DNA from: DATARH01 sp963734125
Lineage (GTDB): Bacteria; Pseudomonadota; Alphaproteobacteria; ATCC43930; CGMCC-115725
Direction of reading: 5' to 3'
Length of the DNA: 64,000 nt
NCBI GenBank assembly: GCA_963734125.1
Contig: CAVTGB010000055.1
Coordinates: forward strand, 4,760 to 68,759
In this document: positions 7,759 through 17,113 of the stretch, one piece after another
How positions within the stretch are numbered: the stretch's first letter is position 1
Layout of the letters: each line of letters opens with the position of its first letter
Made by a program: the position numbers and the translations under genes
The notes under the pieces: model-generated
Told to the model about the DNA's origin: nothing
What the model saw: only the letters and a program-made list of their open reading frames with translations
The model's database searches: none

Positions 7759-10700
7759 ATGATTTCGCTGCCGCCGCACGTCTATACGATTGCGCCCGAC
7801 CGGCCGTTTCTGGCGACGCTGGCGCAGGGGCTCCTCAAGCTCTCCGGCGGCGACCCGCTCACTCTGCCGCGGATGACCGTGTTGTTGCCGACCCGGCGCG
7901 CAGCGCGCTCGCTGCGTGAGGCGTTCCTGCGCCTGACCGCCGAGGGCAGCGATCCCGGAGCGCCCTTGTTGCTGCCGCGGCTGCGCCCGATCGGCGACCT
8001 CGACGATGACGAGAGCGCGCTCGGTGTCGAGGGCAGCGAGGATCCGACCCTCGCGGCGCCGCCGGCGATCCCCGAATTGCGCCGCCGCCTCCTCCTGACC
8101 CAGCTCGTGCTGGGCTGGAGCAAGGTGAGCGGCGATGGGCCGCTGCTCCCCGGCCAGGCGGCGGCGCTGGCCGCGGCGCTCGCCCGCCTCCTCGACACCG
8201 CGCAAAGCGAAGAGGCCGATTTCGACAAGCTGCGCCAGCTGGCCCCCGACGCGTTCGCCGAGCATTGGCAGCACGTGCTGCGCTTTCTCGACATCCTGCC
8301 GCGGGAATGGCCAAGACTGCTCGCCGCCGAGGGAGCGCTCGACCCGGCCGAGCGGCGCAACCTCCTGTTGCGGCGTCAGGGCGCGCTGTGGCGGCAGACC
8401 CCGCCCTCGGGACCGGTCATCGCCGCTGGCCTCACCGGCGGGCTCCCGGCGCTGGAGGAACTGCTTTCGGTGGTCGCGTGGCTCGATGAGGGTGCGGTGA
8501 TCCTGCCCGGGCTCGACCGCTCTTGTGAGCCCGAAGAATGGGAGCTGATCGCAGAAGATCCCGCGCACCCGCAGCACTTGATGGCGCGGCTGCTGCAGGC
8601 CCTCGAAATCGACCGTGAGGGGGTGCACGATTGGATGCCGGACCGGTGGATGCCGGACCGGCATCCGGGCGTGGCGAACGGGCGCGAAGCGCGGCTGCGG
8701 CTGGCAGCTGAGGCGCTGCGCCCGGCCGCCATGACCGATAGCTGGCGCGACCTCGCGCCCGAGCCGGAGGAGGTGCTCGCCGGGCTCACCCGCTATGACT
8801 GCGCCAGCCCGCAGGACGAGGCGGTGACGATCGCCCTCTTGCTGCGCCGCACGCTGCAAACCCCAGGAGCAACAGCCGCCCTCGTCACGCCCGACCGCGA
8901 GCTTGCCCGCCGCGTTGCCGCGGAGTTGCGCCGCTGGGGCATCGATATCGACGATTCGGCCGGTGTCCCGCTCAATCGTACGCCGCCCGGCGCGTTCCTG
9001 CGCCTGGTTCTCGACCTCGCCGGCAGCGCGCTGGCGCCGGTCCCGCTGCTCGCCGCGCTGAAGCACCCGCTCGCTGCCGGGGGCCTCGCGCCGGCGGTGT
9101 TTCGCGATTTCGCCCGCCGCCTCGAAGGCGAGATTCGCGGGCCGCGCCCGGCGCCCGGCTTTGTTGGGCTGCGCGCGGCGCTGGCCGCGAGCGATCGGCC
9201 GCTCTTCGGCTTTGTCGAGCGCCTGGACGCCTGCCTCGGCGACATCGCTGCGGATCTCGAGGAAGAAAGCGTGCCGCTCGTCGATCTGGTCGGCGCGCAC
9301 ATCGCCGCGGCCGAGCGCCTCGCTGCGACTGACGAGGAAAGCGGGGTTGCGCGGCTGTGGCGCGAGGCGGCAGGCGAAGCGGCGGCGCGGTTCTGCCACG
9401 AACTCCTCGACGCGGCGCCCGATTTTCCGGCGCTGCCCGGGCGCCACTACCCGGCGCTGTTCGAGGCGCTCGCCGCCGGCGCGGTGGTGCGCCCGGCCTA
9501 CGGGCAGCATCCGCGCCTCTCGATCTGGGGATTGGTCGAAGCGCGGCTGCAACAGGCCGACCTCCTGGTCCTCGGCGGTCTCAACGAGGGCACCTGGCCG
9601 GGGCCGGTGGCCTTCGACCCGTGGATGTCGCGCGAGATGCGTAGGGATTTCGGCGTCGCCCTGCCCGAGCGGGCAATCGGTATCGCCGCCCACGACTTTG
9701 CCCAGGCGCTCGGCGCGCCGAGGGTTGCGCTGACCCGGGCGACGCGGCGCGAAGGCGTGCCGACCGTGCCGTCGCGCTGGCTGTTGCGGTTCGACGCCGT
9801 GCTGCGCGCCGTCGGGCTGGAGGGCCGGCTCAGCTCGGAGCCCGAGATCGCCGCCGCGGCCGCGCTCTACGACGCACCCGGCGAGCGCCGCCCGCGCCCG
9901 CCAGCCGATCCGCGCCCGCCGCTCGCCGCCCGGCCGCGCCAGCTTTCCGCGACCCAGATCGAGACCTGGATCCGCGACCCCTATGCGATCTACGCCCGCC
10001 ACATCCTGCGGCTCAAGGCCTTTGAGGAGCTCGATGCCGATCCGGGCCGGGCCGAACTCGGGATCCGGGTGCACGCGGCGCTCGCCCGGTTTGTCGCGCG
10101 CCATCCGGACGCGATGCCGCCGGCGGCCGAAGCCGAGCTGATCGCGATCGGTGAGGAGTGCTTCGGGTCGATCCTGTCGCGCCCCGGCGTGTGGGCGTTT
10201 TGGTGGCCGCGCTTCCTGCGGATCGCGCGCTGGTTTGTCGCCGAGGAGCGGGCGTACCGGGCCGACTTCGTCCAGAGCCTCAGCGAGCGCCGTGGCCGGC
10301 TGGTGCTGCCGGCTCCGGCCGGCCCGTTCACGATCACCGCGATCGCCGACCGGATCGACCGGCGCGCCGATGGTGAACTGGTGTTGATCGACTACAAGAC
10401 CGGGGCGCTGCCGTCGAAGCGCGAGATCGACAACGGGATCGCGGTGCAGCTCCCGCTCGAGGGTGCAATTGCCGAGCGCGGCAGCTTTGACGGGCTGAGC
10501 GGCAGGGTGGCGGCGCTCGAATACTGGCGCCTCTCGGGCGGCGAGCCGGCCGGCGAACGGCGCCCAATCGGCGGGGAGGACCCCGCCGCGCTGATCGATC
10601 GCACGATCGACGAAATCGCGGCGCGGATCGACCGCTTCGACGATCCCGCGACGCCCTACGCTGCGGTGCCGGACCCGCAATGGATGCCGCGCTATTCCGA

Positions 10701-10776
10701 TTACCGCCATCTCGAACGGCTGGGGGAAGCGGAAATCGAGCCCGAGGACGAGGACGAGGCCGAGCGCGAACCATGA
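7759..10776 (+). CDS. addB: Double-strand break repair protein AddB
   Basis: 1005 residues, alphaproteobacterial AddB. With AddA it forms the helicase-nuclease that processes DNA double-strand ends for RecA. An inactivated helicase-like N-terminal region (VLLPTRRAARSLREAF) is followed by a C-terminal PD-(D/E)XK nuclease with LVLIDYKTGALP (Asp and Lys of the active site) and YAIYARHILRLK. A perfect in-frame 15-bp tandem duplication (8632-8661) repeats WMPDR. It overlaps addA by four bases. The start ATG at 7759 has no strong Shine-Dalgarno; the 75-base gap after murU contains a CACCACGGAGACACGCAG stretch seen as intergenic repeat material in other genomes. Confidence 0.95.
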   Translation: MISLPPHVYTIAPDRPFLATLAQGLLKLSGGDPLTLPRMTVLLPTRRAARSLREAFLRLTAEGSDPGAPLLLPRLRPIGDLDDDESALGVEGSEDPTLAAPPAIPELRRRLLLTQLVLGWSKVSGDGPLLPGQAAALAAALARLLDTAQSEEADFDKLRQLAPDAFAEHWQHVLRFLDILPREWPRLLAAEGALDPAERRNLLLRRQGALWRQTPPSGPVIAAGLTGGLPALEELLSVVAWLDEGAVILPGLDRSCEPEEWELIAEDPAHPQHLMARLLQALEIDREGVHDWMPDRWMPDRHPGVANGREARLRLAAEALRPAAMTDSWRDLAPEPEEVLAGLTRYDCASPQDEAVTIALLLRRTLQTPGATAALVTPDRELARRVAAELRRWGIDIDDSAGVPLNRTPPGAFLRLVLDLAGSALAPVPLLAALKHPLAAGGLAPAVFRDFARRLEGEIRGPRPAPGFVGLRAALAASDRPLFGFVERLDACLGDIAADLEEESVPLVDLVGAHIAAAERLAATDEESGVARLWREAAGEAAARFCHELLDAAPDFPALPGRHYPALFEALAAGAVVRPAYGQHPRLSIWGLVEARLQQADLLVLGGLNEGTWPGPVAFDPWMSREMRRDFGVALPERAIGIAAHDFAQALGAPRVALTRATRREGVPTVPSRWLLRFDAVLRAVGLEGRLSSEPEIAAAAALYDAPGERRPRPPADPRPPLAARPRQLSATQIETWIRDPYAIYARHILRLKAFEELDADPGRAELGIRVHAALARFVARHPDAMPPAAEAELIAIGEECFGSILSRPGVWAFWWPRFLRIARWFVAEERAYRADFVQSLSERRGRLVLPAPAGPFTITAIADRIDRRADGELVLIDYKTGALPSKREIDNGIAVQLPLEGAIAERGSFDGLSGRVAALEYWRLSGGEPAGERRPIGGEDPAALIDRTIDEIAARIDRFDDPATPYAAVPDPQWMPRYSDYRHLERLGEAEIEPEDEDEAEREP

Positions 10777-13700
10777 CCGGGATCGCCGAGGCCGCCACCA
10801 GGACCCAGCAGAAGGCACTGAACCCCGCCGAATCGGTCTGGGTCGCCGCCTCAGCCGGGACCGGCAAGACCCAGGTGCTGACCGACCGCCTGCTCGCGCT
10901 GATGCTCGACGGCACCGACCCCGCCCACATTCTGTGCCTGACCTTCACCCGCGCCGGCGCGGCCGAGATGGCCAACCGGATCAACCAGAAACTTGCGGCG
11001 TGGACGACCCTGCCACCAGGACAGCTGGTGGCGGCGCTCTTCGCGCTGACCGGCCGCTTTCCACAGAACCACGAGATCGCGCGGGCGCGCCAGCTGTTCG
11101 CGCTGACGCTCGAGGTGCCGGGCGGCGCCAAGATCGCGACGATCCATGCGTTCTGCCAATCGCTGCTGCGCCGCTTTCCGCTCGAAGCCGGCGTGCCGCC
11201 CGAATTCGCCGTTTCGGACGAGCGCGGCGCCGCCGAAGCCCTTGTGGAAGCGGCCGAGGCGGTCATCATCGCCGCGCGCGAGGGCGCCGAGCCGGGCCTC
11301 GCCGAGGCGCTGGCGGTCGTCGCGGGATACGCTCCCGAAGAAGGTTTCATCAGCCTCATGACCGCGCTCGCCGGCGAGCGCGGCAAGCTGCGCCAGGCGC
11401 TCGCCGACGGCGAAACGGGGTTGCGCCGGCGGCTGTGCGCGGCATTCGCGGTGCCGGAAGAGGCGACGCAAGAGCGCCTCATTGCGGCGGTTTGCGCGCT
11501 CGGCGCGGGCGATGAAGCGGGGTTGCGCGCCGCCGCGGAGGCCTTGGCAGAGGGAACAGCCGCCGACCAAGAACGCGCCGCGATTATCGCCCGCTGGTGT
11601 GCCAGCCCCGCCGATCGGCCTGATCTCCTCGACGCCTATGTCGAAGTCTTCCTGACGCACCAGGGCGAGATCCGCAAAACGCTGATCAGCAAGAAGGCGA
11701 AGGCAGAGGCGGCATCGGCCGATCCGGCCGGGGTGTTGCGGGCCGAGGGCGAGCGCATCCGGCGCTTCGACATCGAGCGCGCGAGCTGTGTCGTCATCGA
11801 CGCGACCGGCGCCCTCATCCGTCTGGGCGATGGGCTGCTGCGCGCCTATGAGAACCGGAAGCGGCTGATGGGGCTGCTTGATTACGACGATCTGGTGGAG
11901 AAGGCGCGGGATCTCTTGCGCCGGCCCGGCGTCGCGCCGTGGGTCTTGTTCAAGCTCGACGGCGGCCTTGACCACATCCTGATCGACGAGGCCCAGGACA
12001 CTAATCCCGAGCAATGGGCGATCGTCGCCGCGCTGGCCGAGGAATTCTTTGCCGGCGAGGGCACCGGCGGCGAACGGCGGCGCACCGTCTTCGCTGTGGG
12101 CGACACCAAGCAGTCGATCTACAGCTTTCAGCGCGCCGACCCGCGCGCCTTTGTCGAGATGCGGGCGCATTTCCAGGCGCGGGTCACCGCCGCCAGACAG
12201 GAGTGGCGGGCGGTGCCGCTGGAAATCTCGTTCCGCGCCGCCGCACCGCTGTTGCAGGCGGTCGACGCGGTGTTTGCCGACGCCGAGGCAGCCGATGGCG
12301 TCGCGCTCGATGGCGTCGCGATCAAGCATGTCGCGGCGCGCGCCGGCCAGGCCGGCCTCGTCGAGCTGTGGCCCGCGGTATTGCCGGATCCCGACATACC
12401 GGGCACGCCCTCCGCGCGGCTGGCGCATGCGATCGCCGCGACGATCGCGCTGTGGCTACGGACGGGAGAGCGGCTGGAGCCGCGCGGCCGGGCGCTGCGG
12501 CCGGGTGATGTGATGGTGCTGGTGCGTCGCCGCACCGCTTTCGTCGGCGAATTGTTGCGCGCATTGAAAGAGCGCGACGTGCCGGTCGCCGGGACCGATC
12601 GGCTGGTCTTCGCGCAAGAGCTGGCGGTGCAGGACCTGATCGCGCTCGGGCGGTTCCTGCTCTTGCCGGAGGACGATCTGACCCTCGCGGCGGTCCTCAA
12701 GAGCCCGCTCTTCGACCTCTCGGAAGAAGAGCTCTTTCTCCTCGCCTACGACCGCGGCGAGGCAACGCTGTGGAGCCGGTTGCGCCGCTTAACCGGCGAG
12801 CATCCGAGGATGCGGCGGGTTTCCGAGCGGCTCGGTGAGCTCCTGGCCCGCGCCGATTTCGTGCCGCCGTTCGAACTCTATGCCGAGATCCTCGGACCGA
12901 CGATCCAGTCGGGCAGCGGCGGCCGGCGCGCGATCCTCGAACGGCTGGGACCGGAGGCGGCCGACGGTATCGAGGAATTCCTCGCCCTGGCACTGGCATA
13001 CGAGCGCGAGCATGTGCCCTCGCTCCAGGGCTTCCTGCACTGGGTAGGCGCCGGCGACACCGAGGTCAAGCGCGATTTCGGCGAACGCCAGAAGGACGAG
13101 GTGCGCATCCTGACCGTGCATGGCGCCAAGGGGCTCGAGGCGCCGGTGGTCTTTCTGCCCGACACGCTGCAGCTGCCGGTTCACCCGCCTGCGCTGGTCT
13201 GGAGCGACGATGAGGGCTTGCCGCTCTGGCGTCCGCACAAGGATTTTTCGCCGCCCGTCTACGCTGCCGAGCGCAACCGGTTGCGCCAGCGCCAGTTGCA
13301 GGAATACCGCCGCCTCCTCTATGTCGCGCTGACCCGGGCGCAAGACCGGCTCTATGTCTGCGGCTGGGAGACCAAGCGGCCGGTCAAGGCGGCGCGGAGT
13401 TGGCACGCGCTGTGCCGGGAAGGCTGGGGCGGCATCGCGACGCCATTCGACTTTGAGACGCGCAAACTGATCGGCGCGCGCGACGGGTGGTCGGGTGAGG
13501 GGCTGCGGCTCAGCGCCGAGCAGACCGCGCCGCCAAGCCGCGAACCCCCGGTCTCCGATGAACGCCCGGCCGGGCCGCTGCCGGAGTGGGTGCTGACCCC
13601 ACCGCCGCCCGAGCCGACCCCACCCAAGCCGCTCCTGCCGTCGCGGCCGAGCGCGCCGGAGCCGGCGACCCTGTCGCCGCTTGCCGTTGCCGGGCGTGAC

Positions 13701-14225
13701 CACTTCAAGCGCGGACTTCTGGTGCACCGGCTGTTGCAGAGCCTGCCCGAATTGCCCCCGGCGGAGCGCACGACGGCGGCGCAGCGTTTTCTCGCCCGAC
13801 CGCTGCACGGGCTTGATGAAGCGGCGCGCGGGGAGATCTGCGCCGAAACGCTCGCGGTCTTGGACGATCCCGGTCTCGCCGCGCTGTGGGGACCCGATTC
13901 CCGGGCCGAGGTGCCGGTCGTCGGGCTGATCCCCGGGTCGACCCCGGGTACCGAGCACGCCCTGTCGGGTCAGATCGACCGGCTCGTCGTGACGCCAACG
14001 CGCGTATTGATCGTCGATTTCAAAACGGTCCGGCCGGCTCCCGACACCGAAGCGGATGTGCCGGTCCTCTACCTCCAGCAGCTCGCGACCTACCGCGCCG
14101 CGCTCGCTCGGATCTATCCGGGCCGACCCATCGATTGCGCCCTCTTATGGACCAGCGGTCCCACTTTGATGCCGATCAGCCCCGCGCTCTTGGACCGCCA
14201 TCTGCCGGGGCGGCTGTCACCATAA
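10773..14225 (+). CDS. addA: Double-strand break repair helicase AddA
   Basis: 1150 residues, UvrD-family 3'-5' helicase with a C-terminal nuclease. Walker A AASAGTGKTQVL lies near residue 27, then LTFTRAGAAEMANR, Walker B with IDEAQDTNPEQW, GDTKQSIYSFQRA, LTVHGAKGLEAPVVFLPD and VALTRAQDRLYV (motif VI). The C-terminal nuclease centre is VLIVDFKT. ATG at 10773 overlaps the addB TGA. A 15-bp near-duplication (12294-12323) repeats DGVA. The trxA gene often found next in other alphaproteobacteria is absent here; a small membrane protein gene follows. Confidence 0.96.
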   Translation: MTGIAEAATRTQQKALNPAESVWVAASAGTGKTQVLTDRLLALMLDGTDPAHILCLTFTRAGAAEMANRINQKLAAWTTLPPGQLVAALFALTGRFPQNHEIARARQLFALTLEVPGGAKIATIHAFCQSLLRRFPLEAGVPPEFAVSDERGAAEALVEAAEAVIIAAREGAEPGLAEALAVVAGYAPEEGFISLMTALAGERGKLRQALADGETGLRRRLCAAFAVPEEATQERLIAAVCALGAGDEAGLRAAAEALAEGTAADQERAAIIARWCASPADRPDLLDAYVEVFLTHQGEIRKTLISKKAKAEAASADPAGVLRAEGERIRRFDIERASCVVIDATGALIRLGDGLLRAYENRKRLMGLLDYDDLVEKARDLLRRPGVAPWVLFKLDGGLDHILIDEAQDTNPEQWAIVAALAEEFFAGEGTGGERRRTVFAVGDTKQSIYSFQRADPRAFVEMRAHFQARVTAARQEWRAVPLEISFRAAAPLLQAVDAVFADAEAADGVALDGVAIKHVAARAGQAGLVELWPAVLPDPDIPGTPSARLAHAIAATIALWLRTGERLEPRGRALRPGDVMVLVRRRTAFVGELLRALKERDVPVAGTDRLVFAQELAVQDLIALGRFLLLPEDDLTLAAVLKSPLFDLSEEELFLLAYDRGEATLWSRLRRLTGEHPRMRRVSERLGELLARADFVPPFELYAEILGPTIQSGSGGRRAILERLGPEAADGIEEFLALALAYEREHVPSLQGFLHWVGAGDTEVKRDFGERQKDEVRILTVHGAKGLEAPVVFLPDTLQLPVHPPALVWSDDEGLPLWRPHKDFSPPVYAAERNRLRQRQLQEYRRLLYVALTRAQDRLYVCGWETKRPVKAARSWHALCREGWGGIATPFDFETRKLIGARDGWSGEGLRLSAEQTAPPSREPPVSDERPAGPLPEWVLTPPPPEPTPPKPLLPSRPSAPEPATLSPLAVAGRDHFKRGLLVHRLLQSLPELPPAERTTAAQRFLARPLHGLDEAARGEICAETLAVLDDPGLAALWGPDSRAEVPVVGLIPGSTPGTEHALSGQIDRLVVTPTRVLIVDFKTVRPAPDTEADVPVLYLQQLATYRAALARIYPGRPIDCALLWTSGPTLMPISPALLDRHLPGRLSP

Positions 14226-14322
14226 TCTACGGTTTTGCGGCCCGCGTGGAACCAATCCCGTTCCCGCGCGTCAACCCGTGTGGCGAAATCCGCTTGCGCG
14301 CCAGCACAGGAGGGTAGGCCCG

Positions 14323-14565
14323 ATGCGATTGGTGCTGGGTTTTTATTTGACGTTTGGAGTGATCTTTCTGCTGGTCGGTTTTTATGGAACCGGTGATTGT
14401 CCAATCAAGAACAAGGATGTGCTCAGCGATGTCGTGTTCGTCCTGGGTTGGCCGGTGTACCTTTACAATGACGTCGTGCGCGGGCCGCTGACGGCGGGGG
14501 AATGGCTGCACCTGCAGGCCTGCGGCAATGGGGTCGCCACCATTCCTGGCGCCGCGCTGCGCTGA
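14323..14565 (+). CDS. Small membrane protein of unknown function
   Basis: 80 residues. A strong ribosome site (AGGAGGG, 14308-14314) is 8 bases before ATG 14323, which makes translation likely. Two hydrophobic stretches (about 3-20 and 34-48) suggest a two-pass inner-membrane protein; Cys residues occur at CPIK and QACGNG. I do not recognise the family. It sits alone between addA and the convergent hemC, 97 bases after addA. Confidence 0.65.
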   Translation: MRLVLGFYLTFGVIFLLVGFYGTGDCPIKNKDVLSDVVFVLGWPVYLYNDVVRGPLTAGEWLHLQACGNGVATIPGAALR

Positions 14566-14583
14566 CCAGCAGATTGAATTGAT

Positions 14584-15513
14584 CTAGCCAAAGCCGAATT
14601 CGGGGCCGGCGCCGCGGCGCAGCCGCTGGCCGAGTTCGCTGCCCAATGCGACCGCATCGCCGACCGCACCGGCGACCCGGCCGCGCCGCTCGGCGCCGCC
14701 GTCGGGGGTGAGGAGGAGTGCGTCGAGCGCGAGGCGATCGTCGGTGATCGTAGCGAGCCCGGCGATCGGCGTCCTGCACGACCCGTCGAGCGCCGCCAGC
14801 ATCGCGCGCTCGGCGGCGGCACATGCCGCGCTTGCCGGATCGTTGAGCGGCGCGAGCAGCCGGCGCAATTCCGGCTCGTCCCCCCGGCATTCAATCGCCA
14901 GCGCACCCTGGCCGACCGCCGGCAGCATCAATTCGGGCGCCAGGATTTCGCTCACCAATCCGGTTCTGCCGAGGCGCTCGAGGCCGCACAGCGCCAGCAC
15001 CAGCGCGTCGTACTCGCCGGCCGCGAGCTTGGCGAGCCGAGTGTCGACATTGCCGCGGATCGGCGCCAATTCGAAATCGCCCCGGTGGCGCAGCAGCTGG
15101 GCGCGCCGGCGCAGCGAGGCGGTGCCGATGCGTGCGCCCTTTGGCAACGCAGCAAGACCGGCGCCACCGCGAGAGACCAACGCATCGCGCGGATCGTCGC
15201 GCGCCAATATCGCGCCGATTTCGAGGCCGGCCGGCAGCACCGTCTCCATGTCCTTCAGCGAGTGCACCGCGAGATCGACGCGGCGGGCGAAGAGCGCCTC
15301 CTCGATCTCCTTGCTGAAGAGGCCCTTGCCGCCGATCTCTGCGAGCGGGCGGGTTTGCACGCGGTCGCCGGTGGTGCGGATCGCCACCAGCTCGACCGCA
15401 CCCTCAGCGGTGAAACTGGGATGGGCGGCGCACAACCGGTCGCGGACAAGCCCGGCCTGGTAGAGCGCCATTGGGCTGCCGCGGGTGCCGATGCGAAGGG
15501 GCCGGGATGGCAC
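14584..15513 (-). CDS. hemC: Hydroxymethylbilane synthase (porphobilinogen deaminase)
   Basis: 309 residues, typical length. It polymerises four porphobilinogens into hydroxymethylbilane for heme and tetrapyrrole synthesis. N-terminal RIGTRGSPMALYQ, ETVLPAG preceded by VHSLKDM, and the cofactor-carrying Cys in LDGSCRTPI are all present. It is convergent with the small membrane gene. The start at 15513 gives the standard N-terminus. Confidence 0.96.
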   Translation of the reverse strand: MPSRPLRIGTRGSPMALYQAGLVRDRLCAAHPSFTAEGAVELVAIRTTGDRVQTRPLAEIGGKGLFSKEIEEALFARRVDLAVHSLKDMETVLPAGLEIGAILARDDPRDALVSRGGAGLAALPKGARIGTASLRRRAQLLRHRGDFELAPIRGNVDTRLAKLAAGEYDALVLALCGLERLGRTGLVSEILAPELMLPAVGQGALAIECRGDEPELRRLLAPLNDPASAACAAAERAMLAALDGSCRTPIAGLATITDDRLALDALLLTPDGGAERRGRVAGAVGDAVALGSELGQRLRRGAGPEFGFG

Positions 15514-15606
15514 GGATGCTCCTCGACAAATGTCGGCTTGTTCTTAGCGAAGATTGCGCAACCGATACACCTATCTTAACCGCTATCGCGCGCAACCGCC
15601 CGCGAT

Positions 15607-16884
15607 CTACGGCCCGGGTATCTGCGACAACGGCGCGGTCAGCGGCAGGATGTGCGTCGCCGCCAGCCAGAAGGTCGCGAAGGCGAGCGAGATGACCGTG
15701 ATCGGGATGCCGGCGCGGGCATAGGTGCCAAATGTCAGCCCCGCCCCGATCCGCTGCGCCTGCTCGGCAATCAGGAGGCTGGTCAGACTGCCGATCAAGA
15801 GGAGATTGGCGGCCAGAGTCGAGAGCAGCGCCAACGCGTAGAGGACGCCCGGGGGCGGGGCCGGCCAGATTTGCAACAGCAGCATCGCCGTCGGCACGCT
15901 GCCGATCGCGTTGCTAGTCACCCCGGCAAACGGCAACAGCACCAACAAGTTATTGGGCAGCAGCTGGTGATCGTCGAGGAACGCCAGCACGTTAGCGGCG
16001 ATCCCCGCATCGTTGAGCTGCCCGGTGATCGCAAAGAGACAGGAAACCAGGAGCAGGAGCGGCCAGTCGACCGCGGCGATCATCGTGCGGCTGGTGATCT
16101 TGCGGTTGGCGAGGAGCAGGGCCGCGATGACCAGCGCACCGATCTCGCGCGGCAGCGGGGTGGCAAACAGGATTAATAGGGCGAGGACGGCGACGCCGCC
16201 CTTGATCGTCTGGTTGCGGTCGAGGACATGCTCGGTGACCGCCGCGACTGCGATCGGATCGGCCGGTATCGCGGTCTCCCGGATGCGCCGGTGCCATTGC
16301 AGCCACAACACGGCAAAGACGACGATGAGGGTGAACAGCGCCGGCACGCCGCAGGCCGCCAGAAAATCCCCAAAATCGAGCCGGCCGATGGCGCCCAACA
16401 GGATGTTCTGGGGATTGCCGATGAGGGTGGCTGACGAACCGGCGTTGATCGAGGCGGCCAGCGCGATCGCGAACGGCCGCGGATCGAGGCCGCGGCGCTG
16501 CGCACCGGCGAGCAGCAAGGGCGCGATCGTGATGACCAGGATGTCGTTGGCGAGCACCGCCGACAACACGCCGCCGATCGCTACGGTCAGCCCCAAGAGC
16601 GCGGTCGTGCCGCCCCGCATTTCGACGATGGTGCGGGCGCACAGGTCGATGAACCCCGATTCGGCCAATTGGGCCGAGATGATCATCATCGCGAACAGGA
16701 GCGCCAAGGTCGGCATGTCGACCGCGCTGCCGAAATCGTCGAGCGTCATCTCGCCACTGGCCAGGAGGGCGATGACAGCGAGCAGCGCAATCCCGGTCCG
16801 GTCGACCCGCAACCATGCGATCCGCCCGGCCGCCATGCCGAGATAGGTCAGGGTCAGGACCAGGAGGATAAAGGCGGCGTGCAT
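15607..16884 (-). CDS. SLC13/ArsB-NhaD superfamily membrane permease
   Basis: 425 residues with about eleven hydrophobic segments. It belongs to the ion transporter superfamily (anion/Na+ or arsenite-type permeases): LTVAIGGVLSAVLANDILVITIAPLLL and INAGSSATLIGNPQN are the two re-entrant NxxxT/P-type halves of this fold. The substrate cannot be told from sequence; sulfate, dicarboxylate, citrate or Na+/H+ exchange are all possible. It lies downstream of hemC on the same strand orientation, with a 93-base gap, so no shared pathway is implied. Confidence 0.8.
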   Translation of the reverse strand: MHAAFILLVLTLTYLGMAAGRIAWLRVDRTGIALLAVIALLASGEMTLDDFGSAVDMPTLALLFAMMIISAQLAESGFIDLCARTIVEMRGGTTALLGLTVAIGGVLSAVLANDILVITIAPLLLAGAQRRGLDPRPFAIALAASINAGSSATLIGNPQNILLGAIGRLDFGDFLAACGVPALFTLIVVFAVLWLQWHRRIRETAIPADPIAVAAVTEHVLDRNQTIKGGVAVLALLILFATPLPREIGALVIAALLLANRKITSRTMIAAVDWPLLLLVSCLFAITGQLNDAGIAANVLAFLDDHQLLPNNLLVLLPFAGVTSNAIGSVPTAMLLLQIWPAPPPGVLYALALLSTLAANLLLIGSLTSLLIAEQAQRIGAGLTFGTYARAGIPITVISLAFATFWLAATHILPLTAPLSQIPGP

Positions 16885-17113
16885 GAGGCGACGCTGGCGA
16901 ATGTTCGTTGATCATAGGGCGAGGCAGGCGGGCCAAGGCCAGGGCTCGTCACTTTTGTCACGGTTTTGCGAGCCGGCGTGGCTTCCGCGCCACTAGTCCC
17001 GTAGGCTGGGGCATGTGCTTGCGCAGGCTCCTCAATCCCAGCCCCGGACCGGCGATGCAATCACGCCCATTGCTAGTGCCCGGGCGCCATCGACTTGCTA
17101 TATGATGGGCTCT

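Noticed and set aside
7291..10818. Very long minus-strand open frame opposite addB and murU
   Set aside because: It is a mirror of high-GC coding sequence: composition is Arg/Gly/Pro-rich with no family blocks, while the plus strand encodes clear AddB.
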